NCBI GenBank assembly: GCA_019009955.1
Contig: CM032233.1
Location: 69,472,501 to 69,536,500 of the forward strand
Length of the DNA stretch: 64,000 nucleotides
Reading direction: 5' to 3'
From: Riptortus pedestris
Lineage: Eukaryota; Arthropoda; Insecta; Hemiptera; Alydidae
Shown here: positions 48,052-59,990 of the stretch, in pieces
How the letters are laid out: every line of letters starts with the position of its first letter
Numbering within the stretch: position 1 is the stretch's first letter
Position numbers and translations under genes: made by a program
Notes under the pieces: generated by a model
Seen by the model: the letters and a program-made list of their open reading frames with translations, nothing else
Databases searched by the model: none
Told to the model about the DNA's origin: nothing

Positions 48052-48519
48052 AAAGTCCGTCACGCAGGGGCTGCGTTAACTAAGTAGATTTCTCAAAAAG
48101 TAAAAGTTCAGTGAGAACAATATTCGCTATTTAGGATTCAAATAAAGTGATTCATAATATATTCGCGAATTGTAAATATAGCATGAGTTGGAGATGGGGT
48201 TTACTGAAGGCCAAAAACTAAAAAAATTCAAATATCTCGGTTAATATTAAAGATATTGGACATACGTGCATAACAACAGTTATAGAACATTACATTTGCA
48301 ATGAGATTGGTTCTACACAATTTTTCGATTAGATGCATAATAACGGAGATATTTCAATTTTTAAAAATACCCCTCTTCTAAGCTCCCCCAGTCTGATTTC
48401 TGCCATTAACCAACTTGATCTTTCATTTCTAATTAAAAGGACTAAATATCAAAATTAATTAATAAATTGTTTGGTAACGATCAAACAATAATTGAGACCG
48501 CTAGAGCGGTAACAGACAA

Positions 48520-48580
<61 letters not shown>

Positions 48581-48703
48581 TTTGAACAGACCTCATTTTC
48601 GTCATCTCCTAGGTAGGATCGATGGACATTTGAAGAAAAAGTTCGAAAATCGCGTGATGAGTACGACCTCTATAGCTGATTTCCCTTAAGAGAAATCTGC
48701 TAA
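48052..48703 (+). mobile_element. HINE, full ends (652 bp)
   Basis: Starts aagtccgtcacgcagggg; a short 5' module deletion after taagtagatttctc; body with a small duplication at 48452 (aattaattaataaattg); (TA)n 48533-48575; hairpin with one mismatch, TGCTAA at 48703. Confidence 0.93.
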
Positions 48704-48704
48704 T

Positions 48705-48783
48705 ATATGGCAAGAAGAGGTCAGTAGTATATTAACACTAGGTAAATTTGCTAAGTTTGCAGCCCCTGGTTGTAGGACTTTTA
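48705..48783 (-). mobile_element. HINE 5'-end scrap
   Basis: aggtaaatttgctaagtttg and cagcccctggttgtaggac, next to the previous copy but inverted. Confidence 0.55.
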
Positions 48784-49397
48784 TTTTTTCATTTGAAGCC
48801 GTAAATTATTTTTAATAGGGAGGCTAGACTAGATTATCTCTAAGATCCAAACAGTTTTTCGTAGCTCAAATGTAATGACATAATGCTATAACTAAACTTC
48901 TTTTAGTTCGTACAAGTAAAAATAATCCGACTCCCGGCCCATTAATTATGAATTGCTTTTGAGGGACAGATGGTCTAGACTGATGCTAATTTGGTAGCCC
49001 CATACAAATCTGTTGACAGGGACCTAGTTCAGAGTCAAGGTTTGCTCCCCTTGAAGGGAGGATAAACAAGCTAATGATCCGAGCTAGTAGTACAGCTGCT
49101 ATTCAACAGGATTAGCGTTTGTAACCAATTAACCTATTCTGCAGCTGTGGATAGTTACAGTTAGTAATCACTGTCCACTTAAACCAACCTCAATCACTAT
49201 TGGCTCTCCCGGCTAGTTTAACCAGCCCGCCCCGCCCGCCTACCTCTCAGCTAACATTCACCATTAGCTAGTCCAATTCATTTAATCACAAATACAAACA
49301 CTCCAACTCGCACCAATTTCCCTTATCTGGCCCTGTTTTCACTTAGCAAATTCTCCTCATAGGAAGACACTATTTATTTACGTTCACACTTTATGCT
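48784..49397. other. Non-coding stretch
   Basis: Mixed composition, GC-richer near 49190-49260. No gene or repeat recognised. Confidence 0.4.
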
Positions 49398-49573
49398 ACT
49401 ATGGCTAATTGGGACGGGTTATCTACAGGTTACCACCCTTTTCTAGCAAGGGTGAAACTAAGGAAATTATTTAATGAGTCCGTCACCACGGGAATTGAAC
49501 TTGCCACTCTAGGTTTACTACGTGAGATTAAGACCAACGCCTTAACCCACACGGCCAACCTGAGCCCCGAAAG
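49398..49573 (-). mobile_element. tRNA-Leu-derived SINE, minus copy
   Basis: Read in reverse: head ggctcaggttggccgtgtg, ggcgttggtcttaatctc, B box aagttcaattc, then the ccttgctagaaaagggtgg body and the gttatctacagg end reversed. The head is the best match to a Leu tRNA among the copies. Confidence 0.8.
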
Positions 49574-49696
49574 ACACTATTGAGGTTGCGCAACGGGCGT
49601 CTAATACAAATAAACTGTATCAGAACATTTTGTTTATTAGCACATAGCTTAAGGGAAATCTGTTAAAAATGAAATTCTCGAAACATTGGCCTATAC
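49574..49696. other. HINE 3' scrap and hAT target site
   Basis: gcttaagggaaatctgttaaaa at about 49648 is a HINE 3' end. GCCTATAC at 49689-49696 is the left target duplication of the hAT element. Confidence 0.6.
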
Positions 49697-50401
49697 CAGG
49701 GGTCTCCAAACTACGGCCCGAGGGCCACATCCGGCCCGCGGACAGATTTTGTCCGGCCCGCGGAGAGCTAGCATACTTGAAAACTCCTTTTAGAGAACAT
49801 ATTTTTTATAGAAAATTAAATTTAGTTTACTGAAGTATTCTAATTTTATGTTGAATAATTATTAATATGGCATCTACATTGATATGGTCATGGGCTAACT
49901 ACTCATAACATTGTTGTAGGCTTATTGTTATTGTTTTTGTGACAAGTTGGATAAAGAAATACAGAATTGTAATGAGTAAAGACATGTATAATATGCAGAA
50001 AATTTAACTTCAGTATATAATATCTAACTAACAAATTATTGAAATGAATCCAACTAACATTTTATACATTATAGTATAAAAACATAACTTATAACAAGCA
50101 TAATGACAAATGAAATACTAATGAGATTTATGTAATTGAGATTTTCCACTGACAATAGTTTGTAGTTGTGGACTAATTTTACTTGTACTAATTATTAAAA
50201 GAGATTTAAGATGCTCATCGGTTAATTTAGATCTGTAAACATTTTTTGTGTACTTCATTTTGGAGAAGGTCTTCTCCTTTTTTTTTATCAGTGGACTATT
50301 TCACTTTTTACCACCGGCAACAATGATAATATGGTTTTGGCCCTCGGAACTTACTGGAGTAATCAGTATGGCCCTAAGGCTGGAAAGTTTGGAGACCCCT
50401 G
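49697..50401 (-). mobile_element. hAT transposon, internally deleted, 705 bp
   Basis: Termini CAGGGGTCTCCAAACT and AGTTTGGAGACCCCTG are perfect inverted repeats of 16 bp. The flanks GCCTATAC (49689-49696) and GCCTAGAC (50402-50409) are an 8-bp duplication with one difference, as expected for hAT. Subterminal cggcccg words are typical of the group. It carries the transposase C-terminus (50118-50279) on the minus strand; the rest of the gene is deleted. Confidence 0.92.
50118..50279 (-). pseudogene. hAT transposase C-terminal fragment
   Basis: Fifty-three codons and a stop: KEKTFSKMKYTKNVYRSKLT, DEHLKSLLIISTSKISPQLQ, then TIVSGKSQLHKSH. The FS.MKY.K..YRS.LTDEHL...L...TS pattern is the C-terminal dimerisation segment of hAT transposases in the ZBED5/SCAND3-like group. 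It lies between intact hAT termini, which confirms family and orientation. Upstream codons run into a T/A run at 50280, where the internal deletion begins. The catalytic residues are absent. Confidence 0.85.
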
Positions 50402-50479
50402 GCCTAGACTAAATCTTCTTTCACCAACATTGACTACAAACCTCAACAAACAACAACGCCACCATCTATATGTATATAT

Positions 50480-50660
50480 GTATGTCTGTCAAAGCTCTAG
50501 CAGTCTCAATTTTAATTTGATCGTTACCAAACTCGATATTCAAACGTTTTTATGTAAAACTAAAGATCAAGTTCGTTAACGGCTAAAATCTGTCGAGTAG
50601 CAGAGGGGATTTCGAAAATTCCTAATATTTCCTTAATTATGAGTAGCATTGAAAATTCTT
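50480..50660 (-). mobile_element. HINE body fragment
   Basis: tgtctgtcaaagctctagc, ccaaactcgatattcaaac and gttaacggctaaaatctg, then decay. Joined on the left to the hAT flank by caacaaacaacaacgcc. Confidence 0.65.
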
Positions 50661-50845
50661 AATAGTACTCGAAATATATAACATACATTTTTTAATATTT
50701 ATTGAAAAGCAAAATTTCAAGCATGACCAGCTTTATAAAGTATGAGAAACATTGTCCCAACTTAAAGAGACAATGTACCTGATCACAAATTATTACATGA
50801 CATTGGTCAGAACCCTCAAAAACAATCACAACATCTGTAATAATG

Positions 50846-51109
50846 AAGTCCGTCACGCAGGGGCTGCGTTAACTAAGGAGATTTCTCACATGCGTAACGC
50901 ATTTATCTCTTGAGTAAGAATGGGGGTGTGCTGAAGGCCGAAAACTAATGAAATGTCTCGGTTAATAATTAAGATAGATAAAAAACGTACATAACAACAT
51001 TTATAGAAAATTACATTTACAATAAGATTGGTTCTATGCAATTTCGATCCGATGCATGATAACGGAGATATTAATAATTTTCGGACTTCTCCCAAGGGAA
51101 AACTGCTAA
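50846..51109 (+). mobile_element. HINE with central deletion (264 bp)
   Basis: Both ends are present: aagtccgtcacgcagggg at the start and cttctcccaagggaaaact plus TGCTAA at 51109. The C-rich patch, TA tract and 3' block are missing, so the body runs straight into the hairpin. Confidence 0.85.
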
Positions 51110-51712
51110 AACCCTGGTCGAAAACATAAATATATATACGATTATATGTGAAACACAGGAAATAAATATGGGAGACATCTGAATAACTGAATTATTACAG
51201 ACATGGGCTGATGTTGACTCTCTAAAGAGAATCGTGCCAGTCAGCCAACGGGCCTGAGAGTGTTGATAATAGAAATTCCACAGTGTAAAGTTTTTTTTCT
51301 CTCATTGTGACCTCCCAGTCACTACCTGGCTTCTTCCCTTCATTTTTTTTTTTTTTTAGGAAGAGTATTAGCGGGAAGGTAGGAGGCTAATCTTCTCAGA
51401 ACCAGGTAGACTAAAGATTAGGAAACCCACCCTCATTCTGCCATAGAGAATTTTCCTACTGTGGCTTGTTTGTTCATCATTACCACCTGAGAGTTCACCA
51501 TCTCAACATTATCACGTTCGGAAAAGGGTTAGCGATGTGCGTCATTACACTCACAATGATAATGAACACTGATTATAACCTTCAGTATCAATAAAAACGC
51601 CTTGTCCTCTACACGTACTAACGAAGAGTGCACATTCGCGGAGACCAAGGTTCATTCATTCGTTCCCCTGGTTGCTCATGTTCGGACTAGGCGATCAGCA
51701 GGCACTGATGTT
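51110..51712. other. Non-coding stretch
   Basis: Contains a T run (51342-51358) and a ccctggtcgaaaacataaat scrap at 51110 that also flanks the two palindromic elements. No gene. Confidence 0.45.
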
Positions 51713-51846
51713 ATAGAGGGAAATCAGCTATTTAGGCTGAACACATGGTGCGATTTTCGACAAAGTTCCTCCAAATGTCCATCGATCCTACCAAGGAGAT
51801 GAAGAAATGATGTCAGTTCAAAACTATAATATATATACTGTTTATC

Positions 51847-51870
<24 letters not shown>

Positions 51871-51880
<10 letters not shown>

Positions 51881-52137
51881 TTCAACTTTGGGTGGAAAAC
51901 AGTTTGGAAATGAACTTAAAGAAGCAGTGACAACTTGGCTCAAATCGTTCGCGGCTGAAGAGTAGAACGTCGGAATAGAAAAACTAGTCCCACGTTACAA
52001 CAAGTGTCTCGAAAACAACGGGGATTACGTAGAAAAGTAGAATAAGGTACTGTGGCATTGTAAATAAAGTTAGGTGTTGATATCCTTTGTTTTATTTTAA
52101 CCATGCTAAAACGTTCTTTACTTTCTGGACGACCTAC

Positions 52138-52138
<1 letters not shown>
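51871..52138 (+). mobile_element. Mariner element 3' end
   Basis: Contains the transposase C-terminus (51903-52040) and a probable right terminus (ctttactttctggacgacct at 52119-52138) like those of mariner elements. The left side begins in TA repeat, so the element is 5'-truncated. Confidence 0.7.
51903..52040 (+). pseudogene. Mariner transposase C-terminal fragment
   Basis: FGNELKEAVTTWLKSFAAEE, an in-frame TAG, then NVGIEKLVPRYNKCLENNGD and YVEK before a stop. The LKEAV..WL...A..F...GI.KLV.RY.KCL...GDYVEK pattern is the end of mariner-family (SETMAR-like) transposases. The DD34D catalytic core is absent. It sits in a HINE microsatellite, consistent with TA targeting. Confidence 0.85.
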
Positions 52139-52184
<46 letters not shown>

Positions 52185-52672
52185 TCTGTAAACGCTCTAG
52201 CGGTTGCAATTTTTGTTTAATCATTACCAAACTCGATATTTAAACATTTTATGTAAAAATAAAAGTCAAGTTCGTTAACGGCTGAAATCCGACAGGGAGG
52301 ATGGGGGAGGGTTTAGAGGGCGATTTCCACAATTCGTAATATCTTCGTTATTATGCGTCGGATCGAAAAATTGTATAGAATCAATCATATTGCAAATGTA
52401 ATGTTCCATAAATGTTGTTGTGTACGTTTTTTTCACTATCTTGATTATTAACCGATATATTTGGATTTTTTATTTTCCGGCGTTCAGTAAACCTCCCACT
52501 TCTACTCATGTCATGTTAATAATAAGCTGTTATATTTTGAAGCACTTTATTTGAAGCCTAAATACCAAATATTGCTCTCATTGAACATTTAAAAGTTTTG
52601 AGATAAATGAAAATACGCGATGCAGTAGGGAAATTTGATTAGCTAACGCAGCCCCTGCGTGACGGACGTTTT

Positions 52673-53199
52673 TTGAAAATAGCATCAACCACAGTACAAG
52701 ATAATAAAAGCCAACTGATGAAATGCTAGGAATTAATTAATGATAGGGGTAAGAGTCAGTTAACGTTTTTCGACCTGAATAAATAATGAGGTTCATTTTT
52801 GGCCAAAGAAAACGGAAATACAATTTTGGCAATTGTGCAATAAATCAGGAAAGCATGTGCTGGAATGAAGGGCCGGGATGGTTTGGCAAATGTGGAAAAC
52901 ATGCAGTTTCAACAAATCAATCAAGAGCCGCCATAAATCGTTGTTAGTTGTGCCTAGGAATCCAGTAGATAGAAGCTGTCCATGCATGCAGACACCATTG
53001 ATTTACTGCAGTTATTTACGTCTAAATACCTCCATTGTCATTCCCCGCCCTTATTCCTAAAGGCTTGTTACACTCTGCAGAATTACTATTTACCCCTCAG
53101 CTTCCAGTTAGACTGAGAAACCTGGCCTAGAGTTTGGAACAAATGAGCCAAGTATTGACTTTAAATGGAGATTGCATTCTTATAATATTTCAAATAAAA
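52673..53199. other. Non-coding stretch
   Basis: Overlapping antisense frames at 52793-53060 show no recognisable domain. No repeat recognised. Confidence 0.4.
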
Positions 53200-53838
53200 T
53201 TTCAGTCACGCAGAAGCTGCGTAGACTAAGCAGATTTCAAACGTGCTGGAATTAAAAGCCGGAGATCTCATCTCACTATCTATTCTTTATTTCTTCCGTA
53301 CTAAGAGACCAGTGCAAACATCATGTACAAAATCAAAGTGGAAATCGGATGAAACAAATGTGAGGTTTAATAAGGGCTGCATTAACGTTAAAGATTTGCC
53401 ACGTGCGCCACGTATTTGCATTAATTTTAAAACTTAATAGTTCAATGAGAACAATATTTGGTATTTAAGCTTCAAATAAAGCGCTTCATAACATAAAAGA
53501 ATATTGTTAATATGAGATGAGTTGGAGTGGGGGTTTACTAAAGACCGAAAACTAAAAAAATGCAAATATCTTAGTTAATAATCGAGATAGTGAAGAAATG
53601 TACATGACAACATTTGTAGAACATTACATTTGAAATAAGATCGGTTCTATACAATGTTTCGATCCGACGCATATTAACGGAGGTATTAAGAATTTTAGAC
53701 ATTCTCCTCCTCCAAACCCCCCTCCCCCTGGTCCGATTTCAGCCGTTAACGAACTTGGTCTTTCTTTTTGTATAAAACGATTATATATCAAGTTTGGTAC
53801 CGATAAGGCAAAAATTGCGACCGCTAGAACGGTAACAG

Positions 53839-53890
<52 letters not shown>

Positions 53891-54003
53891 TTGAACGGAC
53901 CACATTTTCGTCATCTCCTGGGTAGGATCGATGGACATTTCGAAAATCGCTTCATGAGTAGATAGAGTAGAATAGATGATTTCCCTTAAGGGAAATCTGC
54001 TAA
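53200..54003 (+). mobile_element. HINE, full ends
   Basis: 5' start diverged (tttcagtcacgcagaagctgcg), two 5' modules, body with accccctccccctggtcc, (TA)n 53843-53886, a shortened block, perfect hairpin and TGCTAA at 54003. Confidence 0.9.
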
Positions 54004-54200
54004 AATACCAATAACTTAGTTAATATTTGAGTTAGGAAAACATGTATATAGTCGTTGTAGAAACTTAAATTCGTAACAGGATTTATATAACACTCTTCTC
54101 CAGCTCATAATAAAGGAAATATTACGAATTTTAAATATCTAATTCAGCCCTTCTCTTCTTGACCGATTTAAGCCATTAACGAACTTAATCTTTAGGTTTA
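54004..54200 (+). mobile_element. HINE tandem partner, body only
   Basis: Starts at aataccaataacttagtta directly after TGCTAA and reaches gccattaacgaacttaatc. Diverged. Confidence 0.6.
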
Positions 54201-54205
54201 CCTCA

Positions 54206-54730
54206 ACTGCTGATTGAAAATGAGGCCCTACTCGGTCAATGAACAAAATCCTCTTTTAATCTTAAAACATCTGTTTCAAACGATTTTTCAAAACTCGAAA
54301 CTTTGTAGGCAATCGGTTTTTACACTGTAAATCCCTTTAATTTATCGATATTATCAGCTGAGTGGTGTGGTAATACTCTTTTACTCATGGAGAGGCGTCA
54401 TAGAGGACGCGAAACATGTAAAGGGAAATAATGCTCTTTAGCCCCTAATCAAGGGGTTTCTTTCTATCTCAATTTTATAACCAACGTCTAATTGCTAAAC
54501 TAGCATTGTTAAATTTTGTGCGCTTTTACCACCAACTTTTAAAACAATCTTCCTAACTTTCAGTACAATATATCTATATTGGTTGAATAACAATAGATCA
54601 ATGATTAAGTCTGTTGTTATACTCATGGCTTGAAAAGCGTTGAGGATTTAAATAAAACAGATGTTTTAAAAGGAAGAAAAGAAGTTTTTGTTCATTGACC
54701 CCGTATGGCTACATTTTCAAACAATCTATG
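54206..54730. repeat. Foldback element with GAAA stem-loop
   Basis: Arms of about 70 bp are inverted: 54210-54280 and 54651-54727 share ttgttcattgacc, acagatgtttta and cattttcaa words. Inside, gagaggcgtcatagaggacg followed by cgaaacatg (54396-54422) forms a GCGTC/GACGC stem directly before GAAA, as in the hammerhead-like cores but without CTGANGA. No frame. Confidence 0.55.
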
Positions 54731-54739
54731 ATTAAGAAG

Positions 54740-54783
<44 letters not shown>

Positions 54784-54785
<2 letters not shown>

Positions 54786-55407
54786 TAGGACCCGACAGAC
54801 GTTGTCCTGCATGATATTTCAAGCGATTAGGATATTAAATTTAATAATATTTTGTTTAAAACAAAAGCTACTTTTTATAACACAAAAAACAACTTTTGTT
54901 ATGTGCACGTTTGCCTAAAAACAAATAGAAAATGAAATATCGCGAATTTTTTATTCAGGCCTCCCTTATAACCCCTACTCCCGTTCGAACCTAAAAAATT
55001 TAATATAGCTTATAATCATGGAAGAATTAATGCTAATTTACATATAGAGTTTTGTTAAGTTCGGTTCAATCGTTAGTGCCCAATAAAATTGTTGGCCCCC
55101 ACTTTAATTTTTTAGTCGTATATCTCGTTTATACTTTGCTATACGACAAAAGTGAATATAACAAAAGTTACTCTAAATAACAAACTAAACAACTTTTATC
55201 CTGTGCATATTTGCCGAAAAACCAATAGGCAACGAACTATTGCTATTATTAATATTAGGCCTCACCTTACAACCCCCACTCCTGCTGCTTCTGCCGGGCT
55301 GATTATTGAAGCTAAACCATCCAGGGCGTCACCCAAACGCATATAAAAAAATTTATTCAAATCAGTCCAGCCGTTTAGGAGTTCAGTGACATACACACGT
55401 ACAGTAG

Positions 55408-55410
<3 letters not shown>
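54784..55410 (+). repeat. Composite repeat with a different head
   Basis: Starts ctaggacccgacagacgtt instead of the CCCGG head, but the units are the same family (ggcctcccttataacccc at 54958 and ggcctcaccttacaacccc at 55258, 300 apart). The tail is ccagccgtttaggagttcag followed by TA repeats. Head exchange between related repeats is the simplest reading. Confidence 0.7.
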
Positions 55411-55461
<51 letters not shown>

Positions 55462-55507
55462 CACAATGAGGTCCGTTTATTCACTCACACACACACCCTC
55501 ATGTATA

Positions 55508-55612
55508 AACGAACCTCAATGTCATCTTTTTAATGGGATCGATGGACATTTGAAAATACATTTAGAGAATCCCGTCATGATTATAATCTCTATTGCTGAG
55601 TTATCTAAGAGT
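55508..55612 (+). mobile_element. HINE 3' fragment, decayed
   Basis: gaacctcaatgtcatcttt, gggatcgatggacatttga, cccgtcatgattataatctc; hairpin lost. A scrap of opposite orientation (atgaggtccgttta) precedes it beyond a (TA)n at 55410-55460. Confidence 0.6.
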
Positions 55613-56051
55613 GATACCAACATGGCCAATATATCTATTTGGTTACCAAAGTAAGCCGGTAGAAAATCATACGAGCAAGGCGTAAGATGAGATCGGAAAA
55701 TGCAAATATTTTGCAAGTAGGAGCTGGGAGATTCTTCTCCGGTTCAATATAACGCCGATGTTGCTCTGCAGGAAATCCGGTGTCGAGATACTGGTCTTAT
55801 CATGTTATATCGTTCTGTAAATAAGTCGTTATTCATTGTTACACTCAGTAGAAATGAAAATGGGCAATTCAAATAATTGAATCTTGCCAATTATTTCCCA
55901 TGGAAGCCAAAAATGGTCCTTCACAAAGTGCCAGGAGAATAAAATTATAGTTTGGCAAATTTAGGTAGATAGAAGCGTTGTAAATATCAGAAGAAAAGAA
56001 GAGTTAAATTTAGAATAAAAACCAAGTCTGAATGTCTCAACCATGTTAATA
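55613..56051. other. Non-coding stretch
   Basis: Nothing recognised. Confidence 0.45.
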
Positions 56052-57085
<1,034 letters not shown>

Positions 57086-57149
57086 CATTTTCGTTATCTC
57101 GTCAGAATATACTTTCTTGTTTTCTGGCTTCAGCAACCCCCCCCCCCAT

Positions 57150-57268
57150 TCTCGTCATCGGTTTTGGCATATAAATAGAGAATATATAGTGTGAGATGAG
57201 ATCATAAGTGTGTTATACCAGCACTTGGGAAATCTGCTTAGTGTAAGCTGCCCCTGCGTGACGGACTT
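57150..57268 (-). mobile_element. HINE 5'-end fragment
   Basis: ttggcatataaatagagaa, gtgtgagatgagatcataag, gggaaatctgcttagtgta and ctgcccctgcgtgacggac. Confidence 0.8.
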
Positions 57269-57269
57269 A

Positions 57270-57425
57270 TTAATATCGAGTATGGAGTGACGGTCAAACA
57301 AAACTTGCGGCCGCTAGGGGGACGTATATATACTTTTGAAAGGGTCTCATATTTATCATCTCCTGGGTAGAATCCATAGACACGAAAATCATGCCATGAG
57401 TTCAACCTCAATCAATACCTGCTAA
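57270..57425 (+). mobile_element. HINE 3' fragment
   Basis: atatcgagtatggagtgac, gcggccgctagggggacg, three TA, tctcctgggtagaatccat, and CTGCTAA at 57419-57425 with the hairpin deleted. Confidence 0.75.
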
Positions 57426-58233
57426 TTCGGAAATGGGGATACCAACCACTAGTTTGGGTGGGCAACTGAAGAAAACCTTGTCGAATCGTGTGTTCAGAGC
57501 AAGCTCAACAGCTGATACCCTCCCGAGGTAAATGCGCTATATAGGTCCTGGAAACTAGAGGATGAGGGGGAGTTGAGAAGACGGACAATAGACTACTTGG
57601 AATTTCTGGGAGAGGGGACTGCAATATTCCAGAGAGCGGGCTACTCCAGCCGTGAAAATGACCACCTCCCAAACTACAGGCTATTACCATCAAATGGCGG
57701 CGAATAGGAGTCCTCTTCTGACCTTTCCTACGGCCACACAACCCACCCAAATGCTCCCATCTATTTGTGATTCTGTTGCATTTTCTCTAAAAACATTATA
57801 CCTCCGGTATGAAGGCTGGTTAGTACTCTTGGTGTCTGGGAAAATTGTGGATTGCCTTCATGGACGAGGAGACGGGAATTTACAAAGTTTCCCTGTATGG
57901 TTTCAGCAGTGTTGTTCACCATGGAGGACGAAGCGTCGGCTATTGGAAAAAAGATAATAACTATAGCTGAGTTGAAACCTTAAGATCCTTTTTTTCCCTT
58001 TTTTTTGCCTGAAATACTTTAATTGGTCTCAGTAAGGATTAGATGCAATTATACCTCCCTCTTAATTATATACATAATTTCGTTGTGCCGAAGAATAGTT
58101 TACGGCAATAAAACAAATCTTTGGGCATTTAGTATGCTAAAAATACAGGTATATTTTAATAATTATTATCTCACATACTTAAGGAATTCGTAATATGCCA
58201 AGAAAGTAACATTACAAGTTTTAAAATTATTCT

Positions 58234-58236
<3 letters not shown>
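57426..58236. other. Unique, GC-richer stretch
   Basis: 57430-57950 is GC-richer and has frames on both strands (57505-57750 minus, 57652-57957 plus). Neither shows a domain, splice signal or start context I can defend. Confidence 0.4.

Positions 58237-58313
<77 letters not shown>
58237..58313. repeat. (TA)n(CA)n compound microsatellite
   Basis: TA repeats with one ttta break, followed by about 12 CA dinucleotides. Confidence 0.95.
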
Positions 58314-58690
58314 GGGCGTCCCCGAGCCACCCCCTTAAACTCGTAACCGTAAATGCCTTTCTTTTTATGGCGGATTCTTGTAGAAAATAAAATTCTAAGA
58401 ACGTCTTTTGTTATGTTGATGTTATTAAAAGTAAACCTTTATTGGATTAATTCAAGAATACTTTTGCGTTATTATTTCGTTATTTTTTATTATTTTTTTT
58501 TTTTAATTTTAGAATCCATTTCTTTCACCGCAGAGTTGTTTCAAAGTTATATTTTGTTGACTACAACTTATACGAGATATAAACTCGTTTTAGAAATTCA
58601 TTTTTTACAAGAATCCGCCAAAACAATTAGGGCATTCCATTGGAAATTCCAAAGTTATGGTCGCTGGAGAAGTACAGGAGAAGGTTAGGA
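58314..58690. repeat. Possible inverted-repeat element
   Basis: ggcggattcttgtagaaaat at 58370 and its inverse ttttttacaagaatccgcc at 58602 bound a T-rich centre. Outer words gcctttc / gggcattcc and gtaacc / ggtcgc are weakly inverted. It follows the CA repeat directly. Class unknown. Confidence 0.45.
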
Positions 58691-59289
58691 GGTTGAATAT
58701 GTACTGAAAGGATTCTTCAGGGGTCCCAATTATGGCACACCAAGTCTCAGCCTTGAATTACAATAATTGGAGATTTTAGGTGGGTGGCAAGGGAACTTGG
58801 GACCCATAACATAAAACCCAAGAAGGAGAATAAAAACTTATGATTATAAGCCTTAACAAAGTAGGGAATTTGTCTGGCAGTCTAAAATCAGGTAGGTTCT
58901 ATAACACTGATTAGAGCTAAGGTATAATTAGACTGTATTCACATAAATAAATATCCCAAAATACATTTGACGAAATAAATGAAACTTAGGTTAATACTCT
59001 TAGTTTCCAGGGAAATTAATAATGCCTCATGTATGAAGTTGATAATAACTACTCATTAGAATATACCTGTTTTTAGAATTGTAAATGCACAGGAAACGTT
59101 AGTTCTAAATCAATAGAGTGTTGGTGTGACTTGAAGATTTTATTACCTTAAAATACTTTTATTGGTCTCAGTTAGGATCAAGGTGCTAAGAATACTTTAT
59201 TTATTTTTATTTCCTTGTAAGAATTAAAGGATATATGGCCCAAAAATTCGGTGTACAGGTTTCAACGAAATTATCCTTATTGGCCCACC
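58691..59289. other. Non-coding stretch
   Basis: Nothing recognised. Confidence 0.45.
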
Positions 59290-59405
59290 ATTTTCCCTTA
59301 AGGAAAATCAGCTAATGAGGTTGTACTCATGACGCAATTTTTGACAAATTTCCTCAAATGTCCATCGATCCTACCCAGGAGATGACGAAAATGAGGTCTG
59401 TTCCA

Positions 59406-59462
<57 letters not shown>

Positions 59463-59518
59463 GGTGTTGTTATTCTTTTTAGAGTTTTGGTCAATATTGA
59501 TGAAAAATCTTAATTTAT

Positions 59519-59558
59519 GCCGATATTTCGAGAATCTTTATTTTCTCTTCTTCAGGGC
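59519..59558 (-). other. Hammerhead-like core, left arm
   Basis: GCC, CTGAAGA, A, a GAGAA-type stem (here 5' GAGAAAA with TTCTC), GAAA, TATC, GGC on the minus strand. Identical architecture to 43035. Confidence 0.4.
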
Positions 59559-59654
59559 AAGACTAAAGATACATAAAATCTACTGCACATAACTATTACA
59601 CTGCGTCCTAAGTGCAATTGTTAGGTGCAGTAGATTTTAAGTATCTTTAGTCTT

Positions 59655-59694
59655 GCCCTGATGAAGAGAAAAGAATGATTCTCGAATTATCGCC
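59655..59694 (+). other. Hammerhead-like core, right arm, CTGATGA form
   Basis: GCC, CTGATGA (the standard hammerhead core word), one A, GAGAA...TTCTC, then GAATTATC in place of GAAATATC, then GCC instead of GGC. Core word intact, GAAA and helix I damaged; probably inactive. Confidence 0.35.
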
Positions 59695-59815
59695 ATCTAC
59701 TATGATTTTTCATTAACATTGACCAAAACTCAAAAAAACAATACCATATATAAATATAACCTGGTCGAAAACCTCAACGCAAATATATATAGAGCTGCTC
59801 TAGCGGCCGCAATGT

Positions 59816-59990
59816 TTAGCAGATTTCCCTTGAGTGAAATCAGCTATTGAGGTCGTACTCATGATGCGATTTTCGAAACATTTCCTCAAATGTCCATCGA
59901 TCCTACCCAGGAGATGACGAAAATGGGGTCCGTTCAAAATTATATATATATTGTCTGTTCATTGTCAAAATCGATATTTATACCGTATGT
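59816..59990 (-). mobile_element. HINE 3' half
   Basis: ttagcagatttcccttgagtg, block, gtccgttcaaaattatata, a short TA and tgtctgttcattgtcaaaa; truncated near 59990. Confidence 0.85.

Larger units (their letters stand above)
51713..52672 (-). mobile_element. HINE split by a mariner relic
   Basis: Left: hairpin half agagggaaatcagctattta, block, short TA. Right after the insertion: (TA)n 52138-52181, body, and 5' end cagcccctgcgtgacggac at 52668. Confidence 0.85.
59463..59745. mobile_element. 283-bp palindromic element, Penelope-like features
   Basis: Shorter relative of 42976: same start (ggtgttgtt), same ttttggtcaat and tttatgccgatatttcgag words. Arms join through a loop with ctactgcacataactatta / gcaattgttaggtgcagtag. 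Each arm has a hammerhead-like core. Inserted between TA repeats of a HINE and followed by the same atataacctggtcgaaaac flank as 42976, so that flank belongs to the element or its target. Confidence 0.75.
59290..59814 (-). mobile_element. HINE split by a palindromic element
   Basis: Hairpin side ttttcccttaaggaaaatc, block, (TA)n 59409-59455, the palindrome, then tatatagagctgctctagcg and gccgcaatg, where the next HINE begins. The body beyond is lost. Confidence 0.75.

Noticed and set aside
57505..57957. Opposite-strand frames as genes
   Set aside because: They overlap on opposite strands, show no recognisable domain, and lack splice or start context.
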